Notes: generated by a model not told the origin, from the letters alone. Counted from the stretch's first letter, positions 35,586 through 49,863 are shown. The stretch is 64,000 nucleotides of DNA from Cyanoderma ruficeps (GCA_008694505.1 VZDJ01004378.1:5129014-5193013), one strand, 5' to 3'. A program made the numbers and translations.

Positions 35586-37400
35586 TTCCTTATCTTTGGT
35601 GTCTTCTCCTCCTTCATAAAAACCATCCCCCCAAAACAAAAAACAAACCCTAAAGCAACACTTTTACACCCTTTTAATATGTCATAGTTTATATTCCAGT
35701 CAAGAAAAATAGCACTTATTTGTCCATCTGCCATGATCAAACACCTTTATCTCATTTTAAATCAGACTGTCACAGGAAAATAGAGATGTCTTTTTTCAGG
35801 AGTATGGCAGGTAGATGGTGAAGCACTGACATCCTGTATTCATCCTTCAACAGTACTAAGTAGAGGGAGAGAATGTTTCTTGTTTTGAGATGAAATAGTA
35901 GAGCAAAATTACTACAGGAGTCTGCTTTTTGATCTGCAATAACAAAATTAAAACTTATTGCATTATTTTATTAGTCTGCTTTTCCTTCTTTCTATTTTTC
36001 ATTTTACACCTTGGCAAATAATTTTAGGGATATGTTAAAAAGTTACATACAACTCAGAATTCACATGAAATCAGGTAGTTACCAGGAGTCTCTGGACAGT
36101 TGCAGTATTCAACAAATTGATTTTGTCTGAATAAATATCTAACCCGAAGCACCTTAGGGTGAATGGAAAGTCAATGACTTCTGCACTACATGGGAACAGA
36201 ATTTAGTTTTCTAACATTTCCAAAGCTGTTTCATACTGTTGTTTGCCTGCTTTTTGTTATATTATTCAATTTCATAAATATTTTTAAATAGAATATGAAA
36301 AGTAAAAGAAAGCAAACCAGCTAAAGATATGTATTTTTATTGAGATCAATATAAAAAACGGCACTTCGGACATTCCAATAGCAGCAAAAAGAGTTAAAAT
36401 TCTAAAACAGAATTGCATTTGGATATTGAGCTATGATTTATAAACATAATTAAACATTAAACCTTTGCCACAGACATGTTCATTAAAAAAGACATTTTTG
36501 TATGCTCTGCACTTATTTGTAAGAGGTTCACCTTATTTTGTACCATTTTGTTTTATCCTTTGGGTATTTATATAATATCTAGTGCTGCTTTATTTATTTT
36601 ATTTTATTTTAAATCCATGAAGCACTCTGATGAACTGTGTTCCATATATAAATTAAATCCTGTGTAAATAATGCCTGAGGTGGTGAGATCCATTCCTCAC
36701 ATCAGACAACTAATGAGACATCCTGAGTGAAAGACTACCATTATCTTTCAGAAGAGTTTTTATTGGGCTCTTTTTCTTTTACAAATCATATACTTAAAAA
36801 AGAGAGAAATTATGATGTCTGATTTTACAGGAGCTGTTAACAGAACTGAAATAAAACAGCTCCTACTGGTGCAATAATGAAACCACAATCTGATTATACA
36901 GCAGTTAAATGTATTTTAGTGTGTAACACACATCTGATAAATTATTTGGAGATTAATAACCATGTCTTCTTTATAACAGTGGTATGACAGAGATGAAACA
37001 CCGAGCTCCACAAATGAAAGATTATAATTCATTTACTTCTATGCTCTATATCTGCTCAACATCTAAAGGATTAACAGAGTGAAGTGCAGATTATCTCCTA
37101 AAATTTGTACACAGATAACTACAGAAGGCACAATAGAACACATCAGATTCAGTATAGATCAAATTCTGAATCTTGTGTGATCTGCAGCTGGGTCAAAGCA
37201 CAGTGATTGTCTCTGGAGAAGGACTGCAGAATTATTGTACTCTAAAATAAAAATACTGCAAATGATACCATTACATTGTATATCTTATTATATGTAAAGC
37301 TCATTGTTTCATCCCAAATGTACTGTTTACTTTTGTTTGTTCCCTTTTCCCTTCCTTTAAGTAATTAGTGGAACCTAAATGATGAAATATGCTTAAAATA
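35586..37400. other. AT-rich non-coding sequence, no gene seen
   Basis: No gene, named repeat or RNA motif recognised. It includes a short TTTATTTTATTTTATTTT low-complexity run near 36,591-36,610. Confidence 0.5.
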
Positions 37401-37595
37401 TCGAATCATAGAACCACAGAATATCGGGTTGGAAGGGACCTCAAGAAACATCTGTTTCAACCTCTCCTGGAAAAAGCACAGCCTAGAAAAGATGGCTCAG
37501 CACTCTGTAAAGCTGAACCTTGAAAATGTCCAGTGTTGGGTAATCCACCACATCCAGCTATGAGAGTGTTCATGACAGCTAAAGAAATTCTTGTA
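37401..37595 (-). mobile_element. CR1 LINE 3'-end fragment, minus strand
   Basis: It starts with TCGAATCATAGAACCACAGAATA, i.e. reverse-complemented CR1 terminal 8-mers, then GGGTTGGAAGGGACCTCAAG, the hallmark CR1 3' UTR motif. Then follow the AACCTCTCCTGG, CTGAACCTTGAAAATGTCCA and TAATCCACCACATCCAGCTA blocks, matching the 'TTGAATGTTTCCAGGGATGGGGCATCCACCACCTC' region of CR1 in order. Homology fades near 37,595 with AAAGAAATTCTTGTATT. It is only the non-coding 3' end of a 5'-truncated copy. Confidence 0.92.
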
Positions 37596-40500
37596 TTAAA
37601 ATATTCAGTAACACACAATAATGTACCTAACCATCTTGCAAAGAAAATTCATTACCATTATTCACATTTCCTGATGCAGTTACTGAATACACTGAACCTT
37701 TGTGCAATAGAAAACTCCCACTCCTTTGCTGAGGTGTTACTGCTTCACATTGGAGATCTGAATAAACAACAAACTCAAGCATCTGGGACTGTAACAGATA
37801 TATTGTGCTGTTGATCTGTGCTATAAAATCTCTAGCATGTTTCTCAGGTAGTAGAGTCTCAAATCAGTATCAAATGTTAAGAAAGAACAATATATGATTA
37901 GAAATTGTGTTTGTTAAAGGTTAAAAGAGAGGATAAACAGCAAATTTTTACCATTAAAGAGATTCTGAAGATACAACATTTTGCCAGTATAGAAGCTTTC
38001 ACAGTAAGTAGTTAATGAGTTGCTATGTCTTAAATATTGGTAGCAATTCAAGTGGTCAAGTTAAAACAGGATGTGGCTGTAGAGAGGTAGGATAGGACCT
38101 TTTTGGTGCCACATCCTCATTCTGGTCCACGGTAACCAAGGACAAGATAACCAATAAAGGACAAGACAGGCGTGGTATTAAGAAGCATGAACTGTTAACT
38201 GAGGATCAATCCAGAACTGGAGGATCAAGAATACTAAAGACACTCAAGACCCTCTGATCCATTTCTAGAAGGATCCAGGGAAATGAACTTTGCACGCTAA
38301 GTTATTTGCATGAGAAGTGAGAAAACTTGCTCCATGACAGGGAAAACTTTTATTTCTCGCACCTTTAGAAGACAGGGGTAAAACACATATTGATTTCCAC
38401 ACCAAGTGTGTAGCTTCGAGAGATGTTTTGGACCCTTCTAGCTTTTGACATTATTTTTTGGCCATAAGCATCTACAAATCTTGGGTGTTCCCTTCTGTTT
38501 AGGAGTGGGATGCAACACCTGTACTGGTGTCATAAACAGGATGCTGCTGTGGTTGAGAGGATGTGGGTAGCATGTGGCCTCTATAAATAACGAATGGGAA
38601 ATGGTGGGAAGTATCCCCTAACTCTTAAGGTTAACAGCAGGAAAGGATCTGAGCAGTGGTGAGTCATGGTGACCCAAGAAAGTTAGTGCTTGGCTACAAC
38701 CCCATTTTGGAGCAATTTAGAGAATACGATGCCTGTACAACATCACTGGGCATGTAATGGACAAATGGAAGTTCAATAGCAAAATGAATTCATTTCTGTC
38801 TTTGCTGCTTTTTGCTTTACTCGTAGAAGAATACGTGTGTCTATGACTGCTATGATGAATTCCCATTTTAAACACATTATTACAAAAGACCTTTCCCTGA
38901 AGTTTCCTGGTGGCTAGGGAGGTTGCAGTTAAGGGCAAATTTCAGAGTCACTGTTTCACTGACTGTGACAACTTGATCTCCAAGGTGATACCTTTACAGA
39001 AGGTCAATTTCCAGCTAGGATTTCTTTATATTTTTTAAGAACCCTGCGGTCTTTTCTGTATTAAAGCAGCCTTTAAAAGGGACATGTGGATTCCTTCTCT
39101 TCCTAAGGGGATTCAAAACACTTTTTCCAGCCTACTTTCCTAGTTGTTTTTTCTAGTTTCATTACTGAGTATTAATGTTCTCAAGTTCAGCTTGTTGTAT
39201 TCAAGTAGCCACAGAGAATGTGAAATCAATGTTTCTTTGTAGAATTCCACTTTGGATGTCAAGTATTTGACCATTTGTGACTTTTGGGCACTAAAGTTAA
39301 GCTTTTTCTCCTTGATACCTGCAGAAATACAAGAAACTGAATCATCAACAAAAAAAGAATAAATGATTTCAGCAGCTAGTAAAGAATCAAGAGCGGTGCC
39401 AGAGATGGTACAATAGCACAATCTTCTTTGTTACAACATCATTATGAGAACTGACTTAATAGCATGATTATTTGTGAGCAATATAAGATTTCTGAGCCAA
39501 ACAAAGAAGAACACTAAAGATCTTTAAAAGCTCTTAAAATATTACCTTATTCAGAATTAAATTCTGTGCTGAGTTTCTAACTGTGCACCTTGATAATAAC
39601 CATTGGGATTATGCAACTGAAAAGCCACACAGGATGTAAGCACTAATTTCTGATTTAATCGATTTTTACAATAGCACCTTTTCTTTTTCAGTCACACAGC
39701 ACTATCCTCAAATAAAATAAAAAATAAATTGCTGCATGTTCATGAGTTTAAAAGGCAAAGAGGAAACTGTGAACATCTAGTCCTACATCTTGCCTAATAT
39801 GACACAACTAATCTAGATTATGTCTTGTTATTATTGCTAGTATTTATGGTAGCCATGGTGGAAATAGATGCATTTTAAAAAATGAGAATCTCATTTCATA
39901 ATTTCAAATTCTATCACACAAACTACACACTTTGTTCAGTCATTCTAAAGATACTTTCTGAACTATTTGAATAAATGTCTGTGAAAAATCATCTAGAACA
40001 CACTCAGCTAAAATAACAACCAGACTCGCTTCCTATGAACTCAACTCACGGCCGCATTTACAATTTAGTACCTAAAAGTCTTGATTGAAGTTAGATCTCC
40101 TGTGGCTTTGCACCTTCACCAGCACAGTGAAAATCAAAAGACCTCTTAGGAATTGTCTTGATTTAGCATTTGCAAGTTTTCAGGTGAACTTCCAACCAGC
40201 CCCCATAACTCACATTCATAAAGGAGACAAACAAGCAAAAAAAATCAAAAAATCGAGGCAGGCAGTCTTATTTGGCATTTAAATTTGTGAATCTTCACTT
40301 CTCAGATTGTAATCTCTTATAAATTTTTCTTCTGGACTGAAATACTCCCTGCTATCAAATTTCTTTGAATTTCTATGATGAAAGTATAAATTAATGGACT
40401 AAGAACCTTCATTTTCTTTCTGTGCGTGTTTTCCATTAATTTAATTGCTCCTTTATCATTTCAGTGAAGCTCATTAATTTTGAAATCCTTTCTGAAATTC

Positions 40501-41357
40501 TGGTGACAAATGAACACAGCCCAGTAGAAATGGTCTCAGTACCAGAGACTGAGACAAACATGCCAGTACCGGATCAGAGAGAAACATGGATTGTCAGTAT
40601 ATTTTCTCAAAAAAAAACCAAAAAAAAACCCACAAGAAACAAAACATATGTTATCTTTGTGTATTCATCCTCATTTTCAATAAAAATAGCATGAACACTC
40701 TTCGTAGAAAAGTTATATGGAAAACACAGGCCCTAAATATTGAACTAGTCTCCATCTATTCTGGGTTATTCTATCGAGAAAAAATTTTACTCTAACAGCA
40801 CCATCAAAATCACAATACTGATTAAAGGTGTGGAACATTAAGCAAATAAACAAATGCACCAGTGCACAAATTCGATTTTGTAACAATGAAAACTTTCATG
40901 TTTGCAGCCTAAATGAAGCTTCCCCATTTCAGTCATGTTATGAGAGATCATATGTATGTCTATTGCAGGCAAAAGATCCCATATTGCATTTCTAAAAACT
41001 ACCTGTTCACTTAAATGATTTCTTTCTGCTTCTCAGACCTAAACGAATTAAATACTTTAGATGGGAAGGTGAGATCCTTCCCACCTAAATTTATACATTT
41101 ACATTTATGGGTGATCTAAAACAGACCAAGCCATCTAAACTCCTTGTAGGTGGTGAGGGGAACGTTATCCAGAGGTGCAGTTGTGACTAATCCAGGACAG
41201 AGAGACTGACAAAGAAATCCATTGTTGAGTACTATTTTCTCTTTACCACAAGTAATATCTAAAATAGAGATAAATATGCATATTATGGATACCAAAATTG
41301 GTGAGATGCATTGCATATTAAGAGTGAAATTGGTGGGAGAAAGTAAGTGAATGTCCT
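37596..41357. other. Mostly unique AT-rich sequence; possible old repeat at 38.05-38.70 kb
   Basis: No gene seen. The part from about 38,050 to 38,700 is less AT-rich and has LTR-like elements (AATAAA near 38,152, CTATAAATA near 38,580). I could find neither matching ends nor a flanking duplication, so it is left unnamed. The remainder is background sequence with short overlapping open frames. Confidence 0.45.
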
Positions 41358-41378
41358 GGGGCTGGGCTGGGGAGGGGG
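41358..41378 (+). other. G-quadruplex motif
   Basis: Four G runs, at 41,358-41,361, 41,364-41,366, 41,369-41,372 and 41,374-41,378, are separated by loops of 2, 2 and 1 bases. This satisfies the G3+N1-7 rule for an intramolecular quadruplex on the plus strand. The next 20 bases remain G-rich (GGCACCGGGGCGGTGGG). The motif is isolated in AT-rich DNA; whether it folds or has any role is unknown. Confidence 0.75.
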
Positions 41379-44300
41379 AGATGTGAGGCACCGGGGCGGT
41401 GGGAATGTGTATTAAGGAGCTATGATAAAAGAGGAAATACTTACCAGTCTTCTCTACGCTTGGAAATGAAAACTCCCTTCAAAAAATCACCACCACCCCA
41501 ACTACCTGAGCAAGACACAGAATGAAGATAAAGTAGACAGATGTTGAAGCAACTTTTTTAGGAGAAAAATTGCAGATTGTGAATTCTTTTTCCTCTTTGG
41601 CAGCTGGGTAATTTCCAAGATGGTGAAAGGAAAGAGGTAAATATAAAGTATAACGGTAGCCTCTCCTCAGGGCATAATAGATCATTATTATAGTCAAGAA
41701 TTCACAGCTGTGTAAGTGTGTGCAGAAGATGTGCAAGCTGAGCTGAAGATGGAAGGTTAAAACCAGCTTAATGAAGGAAGTTCATCTGGTCTATGAAGAG
41801 TGTCCAGTTTATGTTCCTCTGGGTGACAACAGGATTTGATTTGACTCACTTGGCACCGGCATTTCCCTGCATTGGAACAAATGCTCGGAAACTCTGTTTT
41901 CTGTCAAAGTATGGTATCCCAATAATGGTTTGGTTTGGAAACAAAGTGTCAACACTTCTTGGCCCAATATGATTGCCCATTTGCTTATCCACCCAGGGAG
42001 TACAGCAAGGGCTAGGGATCCTTGGTTGCCAGACTTTTGGCTGCAGCAAGGGCAGGATGCCCAGTGTGCAAATATGTGAAGGTGATCAATAAAATGTGGA
42101 TTACCAATCCCTCACACTTGCTTAGTGTTTGTGCTTGTGTTGGAAATGGAGCTAAAGTCCTCCTAACAAGCATGATGGTTGACAAAAAGCTTTGCTGCCA
42201 ATTGTCAGAAGACTAAAAGCACAAACATCCTGCTAATTAGAGGCTGATCATCTGAGATGGCTAAGACTCTAATATTCTGAATTAGCAACGGATTGAATGG
42301 AATTTGACTAATTAGAATGTAAGCACTTTACTGAGAGAACACATATCTGCTAAAGCAGGCATGGTTGAGAAGTAGGATTTTGAAATTACAGAGGTAAGAA
42401 AGCAAAAGGCTTGATCTGATAAAACTGCAAGGGATATTTGCACTGAATCAAGACAAGGTTAAGAACCGTTTCCATGTAAGAACATAAGTATTCTCAATTC
42501 AAACTGCATTAAAATGCAGCTTTTTATGCTATGTCTGAATATTTATATTATATCCAGACTGGTGGCCAATGGGTTCTTCGGAAAAACAAGAAGTTTTTTC
42601 TTCTGTAAATCGAAAATTTTTCATCTTTAACAGCCCTGCAGCAAGTCATGCGTTGCAATTACAAAACAGTTCCTTAATTTATTGCCTGTGTATCTGTTCC
42701 TCTACTATGCTAGAATTCAGAAACCTAGAGTATTAAACATAAATTAACAGTTGCACCTTTCAAGTTATTTGAAATAAACCACTCTTAGGAGACCGGATCT
42801 TAGATGAGCATACAAATTGTTGTGAAGCCTCTGTTAGCCCATTAGCCTGTCTCGGATAACTGCCAAGAATACAGACTTAAGTAAAAGAACAGACACACAG
42901 TAAGAACAGCTTAGTGTTGAACATGAATCGTGTGTTTCTTCAGGTGTATCCTTTCAGATTCCTGCAGTAAGTAGCCTGAGTCACAAAGTGCATCAAAAGC
43001 ATTGATACCCAACCTAAGACATATTCTTCACTAATTTAATTATTGTTTCAACTTATGTATAATCTCCTAATCACACATACTGGATGAAAGCAACACTTTT
43101 TCTTTGATCAATATAGATCTGTTGCCTGATATTTTAACCATTTTTCCCTAATTCCTCTAATGCAAAAAACTTAGAGGAATCTTTTTACCTCACCATCATG
43201 CCATTCATAATTTTCAAGATCACTGTTGTGTCCCTTTTCCAAGATGAATAGTCACATTTTCTCTTTGCCCATTCACAATATTTTCCCAGTCTCTGACAAA
43301 ACTCGTTGACCTCCCAGGTAGTTTTGTACTGACCTCTTTAGAGTAAGTCCCAGAACTTCCTTTGTCCAGCTCAAAATATCACACTAAGTTAATGATATCT
43401 TTTATGAGCTGTTCTAATGATTTCAAGTTAAATTATATGCTAATTTTTATGTGACAATCTTTTGGAGATATATAGGTACTTGCAGTATTCATAATAAAGA
43501 TACACTACTGGTATGTTATGTATTCCTACTCAAATTCTACCTAAATACATAGCATTACATCTACATGAATACATGATGCTACTTAGGTTTTGTTGACTTC
43601 TAATCACTGAGTAATAGTTTTAGAAATTTGTTCATGATGACTCTTTTCAGAGTGGCAAAAGTTCATTTAAATCACTTCACTATATAATTGCTCTTAGGGA
43701 TAGTTCTGTTTATATCACTCTGCACTTATCATCGCTTAATTGAATCTTTTTTTTTCTTGTCTAGTCACTCAGTATTTTGGAATTCCTCTGCAATTCCAAA
43801 GTTGCAATTTTAGCTACCTTGGGTAGTTGAAACCACCTCTCTATTACTCTTTTGCCTTCTCATTTGTTCTGCTCATGTATTATTGTGCAAAATATCATGT
43901 TACTGGCAGAAATCCCTATGGCACATACAGAAGATTTAAACAAGCCCAACTGTTGAAATCAAACAATAATCGGGGTACATAATGATTATTATTCAAATTG
44001 CTATAGCATTTTTTATTTTTGCGCACATTTTCATTAAGAAAATTAGGAAAACATTTCAGATTTTTTTTCTGTTCTAAGATTTCCCTTCTGTTAATCATGT
44101 GTACAACTTAAATGGCTGTTTTCAGATGCTGCTGTCATATGCTTTCTACAAATATGCATATTCAGTATTACAAACTGAATTTCCTGGAGATTAAAGTCAA
44201 ATCAACTGCATGAAAGAAGCAAGAGCTGTAGCTATTTATATTTTCCTAATATTCATAACATAGCATAATATTTAATACCATTTGTATGATCATCAAATGA

Positions 44301-47300
44301 TTTTTCCATTTTTATTAAGGATGAACAATTTTATCTCACAGTATTTCCTATGTTCTGATATATAAACGTTGCATGAGTATGACAGAGATTACTGCAAATT
44401 ATTACTCAATCAGATATCACATCTATGAAAGGATACAGGATGGTCAATAAAATTTGCACATGGTAATTTTTTTGGTTTGTGGCTGTTGTTGTTTTTGTTT
44501 TAAGTTTTCTCTTTCTGTTCCTACTTGCCCTTGACAAATATTTCCCTTGCACAAAGGTGCCTCTGTGCTTACCAAAGAAGGGAATTGAACTCTGTGTTCC
44601 ACGACTCTTGCTATCAAGATCTCTTCAGCTTGGCAGCAAATGTCTAAAGGAACTGGAGTGTTCATGATTTTTCCACAATCATTTGTTTAGTGGAAACTGC
44701 CAATTTCTCATCTATCAGCATGACTTCCTTGTCACCTGACAGAACGGAGGAATTATTTTCCTTGTAGCTTTAGATTTCCATTTCCCAGGGCCATTATGGT
44801 AAAATGTCAGGAATAACTGCCATCCAAATACAATACTTTACTTCAAAACAACCCTTTTCAGATATACTTTACAAACACATTTTCTCCTTCCTGTTTTTTC
44901 ATTATCCTGTCCGGAAAAACCAGTTACAGCAGTTACTTTAGCATAAGAAACTCTGACCACATAAAGAAGAGTAATTACCCAGACGATTGAGGGGATGTAA
45001 TGTCTTGTTATTTTAGCTGTTTAAATACTGTTTCAAAGTGTAAACAGCAGCAACAACAAGAGAGACACAGTTGATTACGTTTTATTATTTCTTTTAATAG
45101 TTGCAAATCCAAAGATACACCACAGAATCTGGCTAAGTATGTATCACCTGGATGATAAACATTTCCTGGATGATTATTTCCTAATTCCTTTAGATTTCAA
45201 CACTGATCATCATTTATCTTAGCCTAATGTTTAACTGCTTACAAAATATACAGAGACAGCTATAATTACACCATTCAGTCTAACTTTCAGCTTGTATGTG
45301 AAATAGGCATGAGGTCTAAACTTCTACAAATTCAGACTTGCATTTTGTAAGGGGAGATTATGCTTTCTAAACATAAAACATGTAGAAGATACTGGGAAGA
45401 CACAGAAGGGAGAAAGGTGATTTTGGTATTTTTAGAAACCACTATTTTAAGATACAAGCTAGAATTTTTAGTTGAACATTTTCTTCATTCAGAGTTATGA
45501 TAAACTTCCTAAAATCCTCACAAATTGACAGATAGTGCAAGAAATTATAATCACACTGTAGATTTAGGGGAGCCTGTGCTAGTAGAAGAGTGCAATATTA
45601 CAACAGGTATTGTTAACATTCTGGGACACCCAGTTTGTGCCCTAATTCAATGTGTATGCTAGTGAAAGGACAGAATTTTATAACATAATTTCTTTGCTTA
45701 TTAAAGACTCTCTCAGACTATTCACCAATGGGGTGTAAGCCTAGATTTTGAGTTAAGTATCCTTTTCCAATATCTCCTTGAATCATAATTTGGAGGTTTC
45801 CTGGAGCCAAAACTCATTTGTTTTAAATGAACACTTGTTGAGTTAATAAAAATGCTTTTTACTTTTGTATAGACTACCTGGCTCCTGAGTGCTCTCTAAG
45901 CTTTATAATATATACCTGTTTATGGGGATGGACTTGAATATGCTGCTGTCCATCCAGATAAGATTCTAGCTTTTAGTCACATGCTGAACTGGGAGGAGCT
46001 GAAAAACATCAGGAGACCAAATGTCAAACAAAGGTAAGAACTGTCCTTAATGTGTGAGGAGAAAGATAAGAGGTTGCCATGTCTGCTCCAAGTAGAGATT
46101 CATTGAGGGTCCTAAGGGGAATATGCAGAATGTCTTTGTCCTTCCAACATTCATTTAATCCAGTGAGGCTCATGCTCTCAAAAGATAAAATAAATACATG
46201 TCTACACAGTTCTTCCTTAAGAAGAGAGGAACGCCCCATTTGTTCCACATCTTTATTTCCAGCTAAGAATATCAGAGCCTTCACCAGGTTCCTCCTAATC
46301 TTTGCAGAAATGCATTCATCATAACATTTTTCACCTTTTCCCACCCTTTGGGAGGATGACTCCCCTATCTCTACGTCTATATGTGGATACTCAGAAACAG
46401 GGTTATGTATGAAACACTGACATCAACTTGAAACAACCTACCTCAGGGAGGTTCCAGCCTTACTCTTAGAAAGGCAAAAATCCTACCTCTCCAATGATGA
46501 CAAGAAGAAAAACCTAGTCCTGTCCTTCAGAGGCCAACCACTGTGATAGATTAAGCAGAGTGTAAAACCCAGCCCCATGCCAAAGGGAAGCTGGACAGGC
46601 TCATCTGCTAGTAATGACTCTGGATGTATTAGACTGTAAAACCTCATCTAGTTGTCCAGATGCCAATTGCTTAGTTAAGCTACATTGCCCATAAACTCAG
46701 TCAGGCAGTCTTCAGCTTTCTTCAAGTCATAACTCTCCATTTTCATTCTTCACATGTACCAGAATTAAAAAGTAGGTGTTTTGTTTACTTTCTAGTGGGC
46801 CCCTTTTTTTAGAGTTCATTAGATCATGAGACTGAATTGAGAACCACGACAGACTTCTCAGTGCATTGTGGATTTTGTCTCCTCCGTGCAGTGTGACATT
46901 GTAGCCCATGTGGAGGGCTGCATAGCCTGACACAGAACATTTTGCTGAAATTAGCACACCTGCTGGGCATTAGCCACACAGAGTAAATTCAATAGTACTA
47001 CACACAAATAAGACATGACAGACTTTGGTCTAGGAATCCTATGGTGTTTTCATATATGTGAAATGTTGTATTACATTTTTCAGCTTCCAAAACCCTGTTT
47101 GAAATATGATCTCTTAATATGATACAGAGGTTTGGAGAACAGTTAGGGCTGCACTCTCATCTGACCAGCCAATTCTATTTCTCCTCTTCTGGATGTTCCT
47201 GGTTTTATAAGGTAATGTATCACAATGAGAGTGTCAACTGCATCATGTTACAGCTGTGCTAAATCCTTCTTTACACAATGATGTCCATTATGGTGTCCTG

Positions 47301-49318
47301 ATACTAGCAGGCTGAGTTATGAGCTGGACATGAGTGTTGTGGAGTGCTGAAGCAGCCTGGCAGCCAGCCAGGGACATGGTATAGCACAGTGTGCTTGGTG
47401 GAGTGCAGCAGATGACAGCCCATTGCTGGAAATTGCAGTTCTCCCGTGCTGTGCCGTTATGATAGGGTGAAATGACTTGGCAAGTGGTGGCTGTGATTTT
47501 ATGGTACAATTGAACTGCAGTATGAAGCAGGATGAAATTGCTTAACAGCTTTAGTTTGTCAGGATTTGACTTAAGCTATTTTTTTTTAGTAACGAACTAG
47601 GTCAGAATTGTGTGGTTCGGTACTCCAGGAATGTGTCCATTTTACTCTTCAGTTATGAGTCTAGAGGTGCCTAGGTATTTTTAGTTTACTTCAGCTTGTT
47701 TTTAGTTTGAAGAAATAGCACGAATTTAGAGCAGACATTATCATGGGACTGTCTAGCATACGATATTTTAGTTCAGGAGAAAGAGTATTAGTGTTCACAC
47801 AATTTCAATCTGTAAGTGTCTTCAGTGGGGTTTCTACATTTAATACTGACTCCTCCCTAGGTTATTGCTGTACATATGGACATGTTCTAATGAAGTCGCT
47901 GATCATTTCATACAAACGCATCTTACTGGATCACAGTTGGCAATTCCTTTGATGAATTCCTGGAATTGCTGTCTGGAGTTAAATCATGACAACGGGGAAA
48001 AAAAATCTCACATGAATCCTAAGAGCTGTGGAAGAACAAGACCTTTGTATGGTTCGGAGCCTCTTGCCCTATTCTCTATTATACTATTTTGCAATTAAAA
48101 ACTTTTATATGCTTATATGGAAGAAATACTTTCCTTGTGTAGATGCAGTTTAAGGAGATGATGTTTTGCAGGGTTTATGGTTGACATTTTGTTTTAGATT
48201 GTTTCTCTGTATGTTTGTTTTATTAAAAAGGATTTAAAGAAAACCACTGTAATAGACAATTATTTACATATTAGAGAATTCCCTAAACTATGGAACCTCT
48301 CTGTATCCTGTAATGCAGAAAGGAACAAGAAATTAAATAAGAGAGAGCAATTATAGAAAGAAGAAAGTTTTCTTCCAAGTAGGAGAGTTTTAGTTCTTTA
48401 GTCACTAAAGGAAACGTTATCATTCAATATGTGGATTGTGGAGTTTTTCTGTGTAATATTCTCAGTAGCAAGTTGTCACTGTGTTCTTCACCAAATATCT
48501 CTCCAGTCTAACTCACAAAAAATATTTAACTAGTCTTGTCTAAAGATAGCAAAAGCATGGGCTATGCTACTAAGTTCCATATCTGAAAAGATATGAAAAC
48601 AGCATGGTATTTCACAAGAAGAACTTTAGAGTTCATCTTTTTTATTTGGGAAAGTTTCCATTTGATTTTCTCAAAACACCTGAAAATGAAGGAAAGCATA
48701 ATTTATTTTCATTTATTGTTCAAGTGTCTGGAAAATGTTCTAGATTAGGAAGACTGCCAAAATACCCACATGCCGTCATTATCTCCTCACTTTTTATCTC
48801 CTTCAGACATGAAAAAGCAATTTTCTTTCATCAGTGTCTTGACTGATGTCAGTGGAATATTTAATATAACAGAACGATGTAAAACTGTGCATCATCAAGA
48901 TGCTACTCATATTTCAACTGACATCTCCACACCAAATCCTAGCAATCTAACATACTCTTAGATTTAAAAAAGATGACAGAAGCTTGAATCTTCTTTAGTG
49001 TGAAGAAATAACCTAACACTAATTTCAGTCAGTCTGAGGAGAAAGGATGAAGGAAACATAGGATGACCTTGTCTGTGCTCACACGTATGACCAGTTTTAT
49101 AATCCGAAATATCAAAAGCACACAGTGGTTCCGTAACACCATAAACATTATTATTTATGACATCCAGAAATCACCTGGCAAATCACCAGGCTAATGTACT
49201 GCAGCTGGAAACCAATAATCATGCTTACTTAGTCTGTCCCACCATTTTCTGTTCTAACTTTCCCAGAACCCTGAAGAAAAATCAAAGTGAAGTGGTTAAA
49301 AGTCAACTGACAAAGTAA
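41379..49318. other. Unique AT-rich sequence, no gene seen
   Basis: Eight kilobases without a recognised repeat. The segment at about 42,215-42,330 holds two CTAATTAG words (42,233-42,240 and 42,308-42,315) in unusual unique context. A somewhat GC-richer stretch at 45,960-46,650 carries a 106-codon minus-strand open frame (46,024-46,344) with no recognisable domain. Neither is strong enough to call a gene. Confidence 0.5.
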
Positions 49319-49863
49319 GACTGACTGATGTCATCTACCTGGACTTCAGCCTTCAACATGGTCCCACATGACATGCTTATCTCCAAACTGGAGAGACATG
49401 GATTTGAAGGGTGGACTACTCAGTGGATAAGGAATGTGCTGGATGGATGCAGCCAGAGACTTGTGGTCAATGGCTCTATATCCAGATGGAGGCCATTCAT
49501 AAGTGGTGTCCCTCGGGGTCTTTCTTGGAAATGGCACTCTTTAATATCTATATCAGTCACATAGACATGAAGATGACATGAAGCTAAACAGCACAGCTGA
49601 CAGAACAGAAGGATGAGATGCCATCCAGAGGAACACGGACATCAGCCCTGCAGAGGACTTTGGGGTTTTTCTGGATGAAAAGCTGGACGAGAAGAAGAGG
49701 AGTTGTAGCTGCTCCCTCCATTGAAGGGTTCAAGGTGAGAGTGGATGGGGTCCTGAGCAACCTGGTCTAGTGGGAGTCATCCCTGCACATGATGGTGGGG
49801 GGGAGAAGGAACTAAATGATCTTTAAGGTCCCCTCTGACCCTAGCCTTCCTATGATTCTATAA
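49319..49863 (+). mobile_element. CR1 LINE fragment A, internally deleted, with RT remnant
   Basis: The plus-strand reading from about 49,328 gives a CR1 reverse-transcriptase segment: the 'YLDFSKAFDTVPHD'-like start, then [36 protein letters not shown] and [12 protein letters not shown] (49,350-49,520), i.e. conserved RT blocks ahead of the catalytic FADD motif. Frame and stop damage follows. After 'LDEKLD' near 49,675-49,690 the sequence jumps to the 3' untranslated tail (GTTCAAGGTGAGAGTGGATG...), skipping the C-terminal coding part. The element ends with GATCTTTAAGGTCCC...CTATGATTCTATA, the CR1 terminal 8-mer. It is 5'-truncated, internally deleted and inactive. Confidence 0.92.

Noticed and set aside
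35441..35740. Three overlapping open frames with SCPVL or DRTGQ repeats
   Set aside because: They are translations of the CCTGT/CCTCT microsatellite. Five-base units produce stop-free repetitive peptides in several frames.
46024..46344. 106-codon minus-strand open frame as a possible exon
   Set aside because: No recognisable domain or convincing splice sites, and the opposite strand has an overlapping open frame of similar quality.
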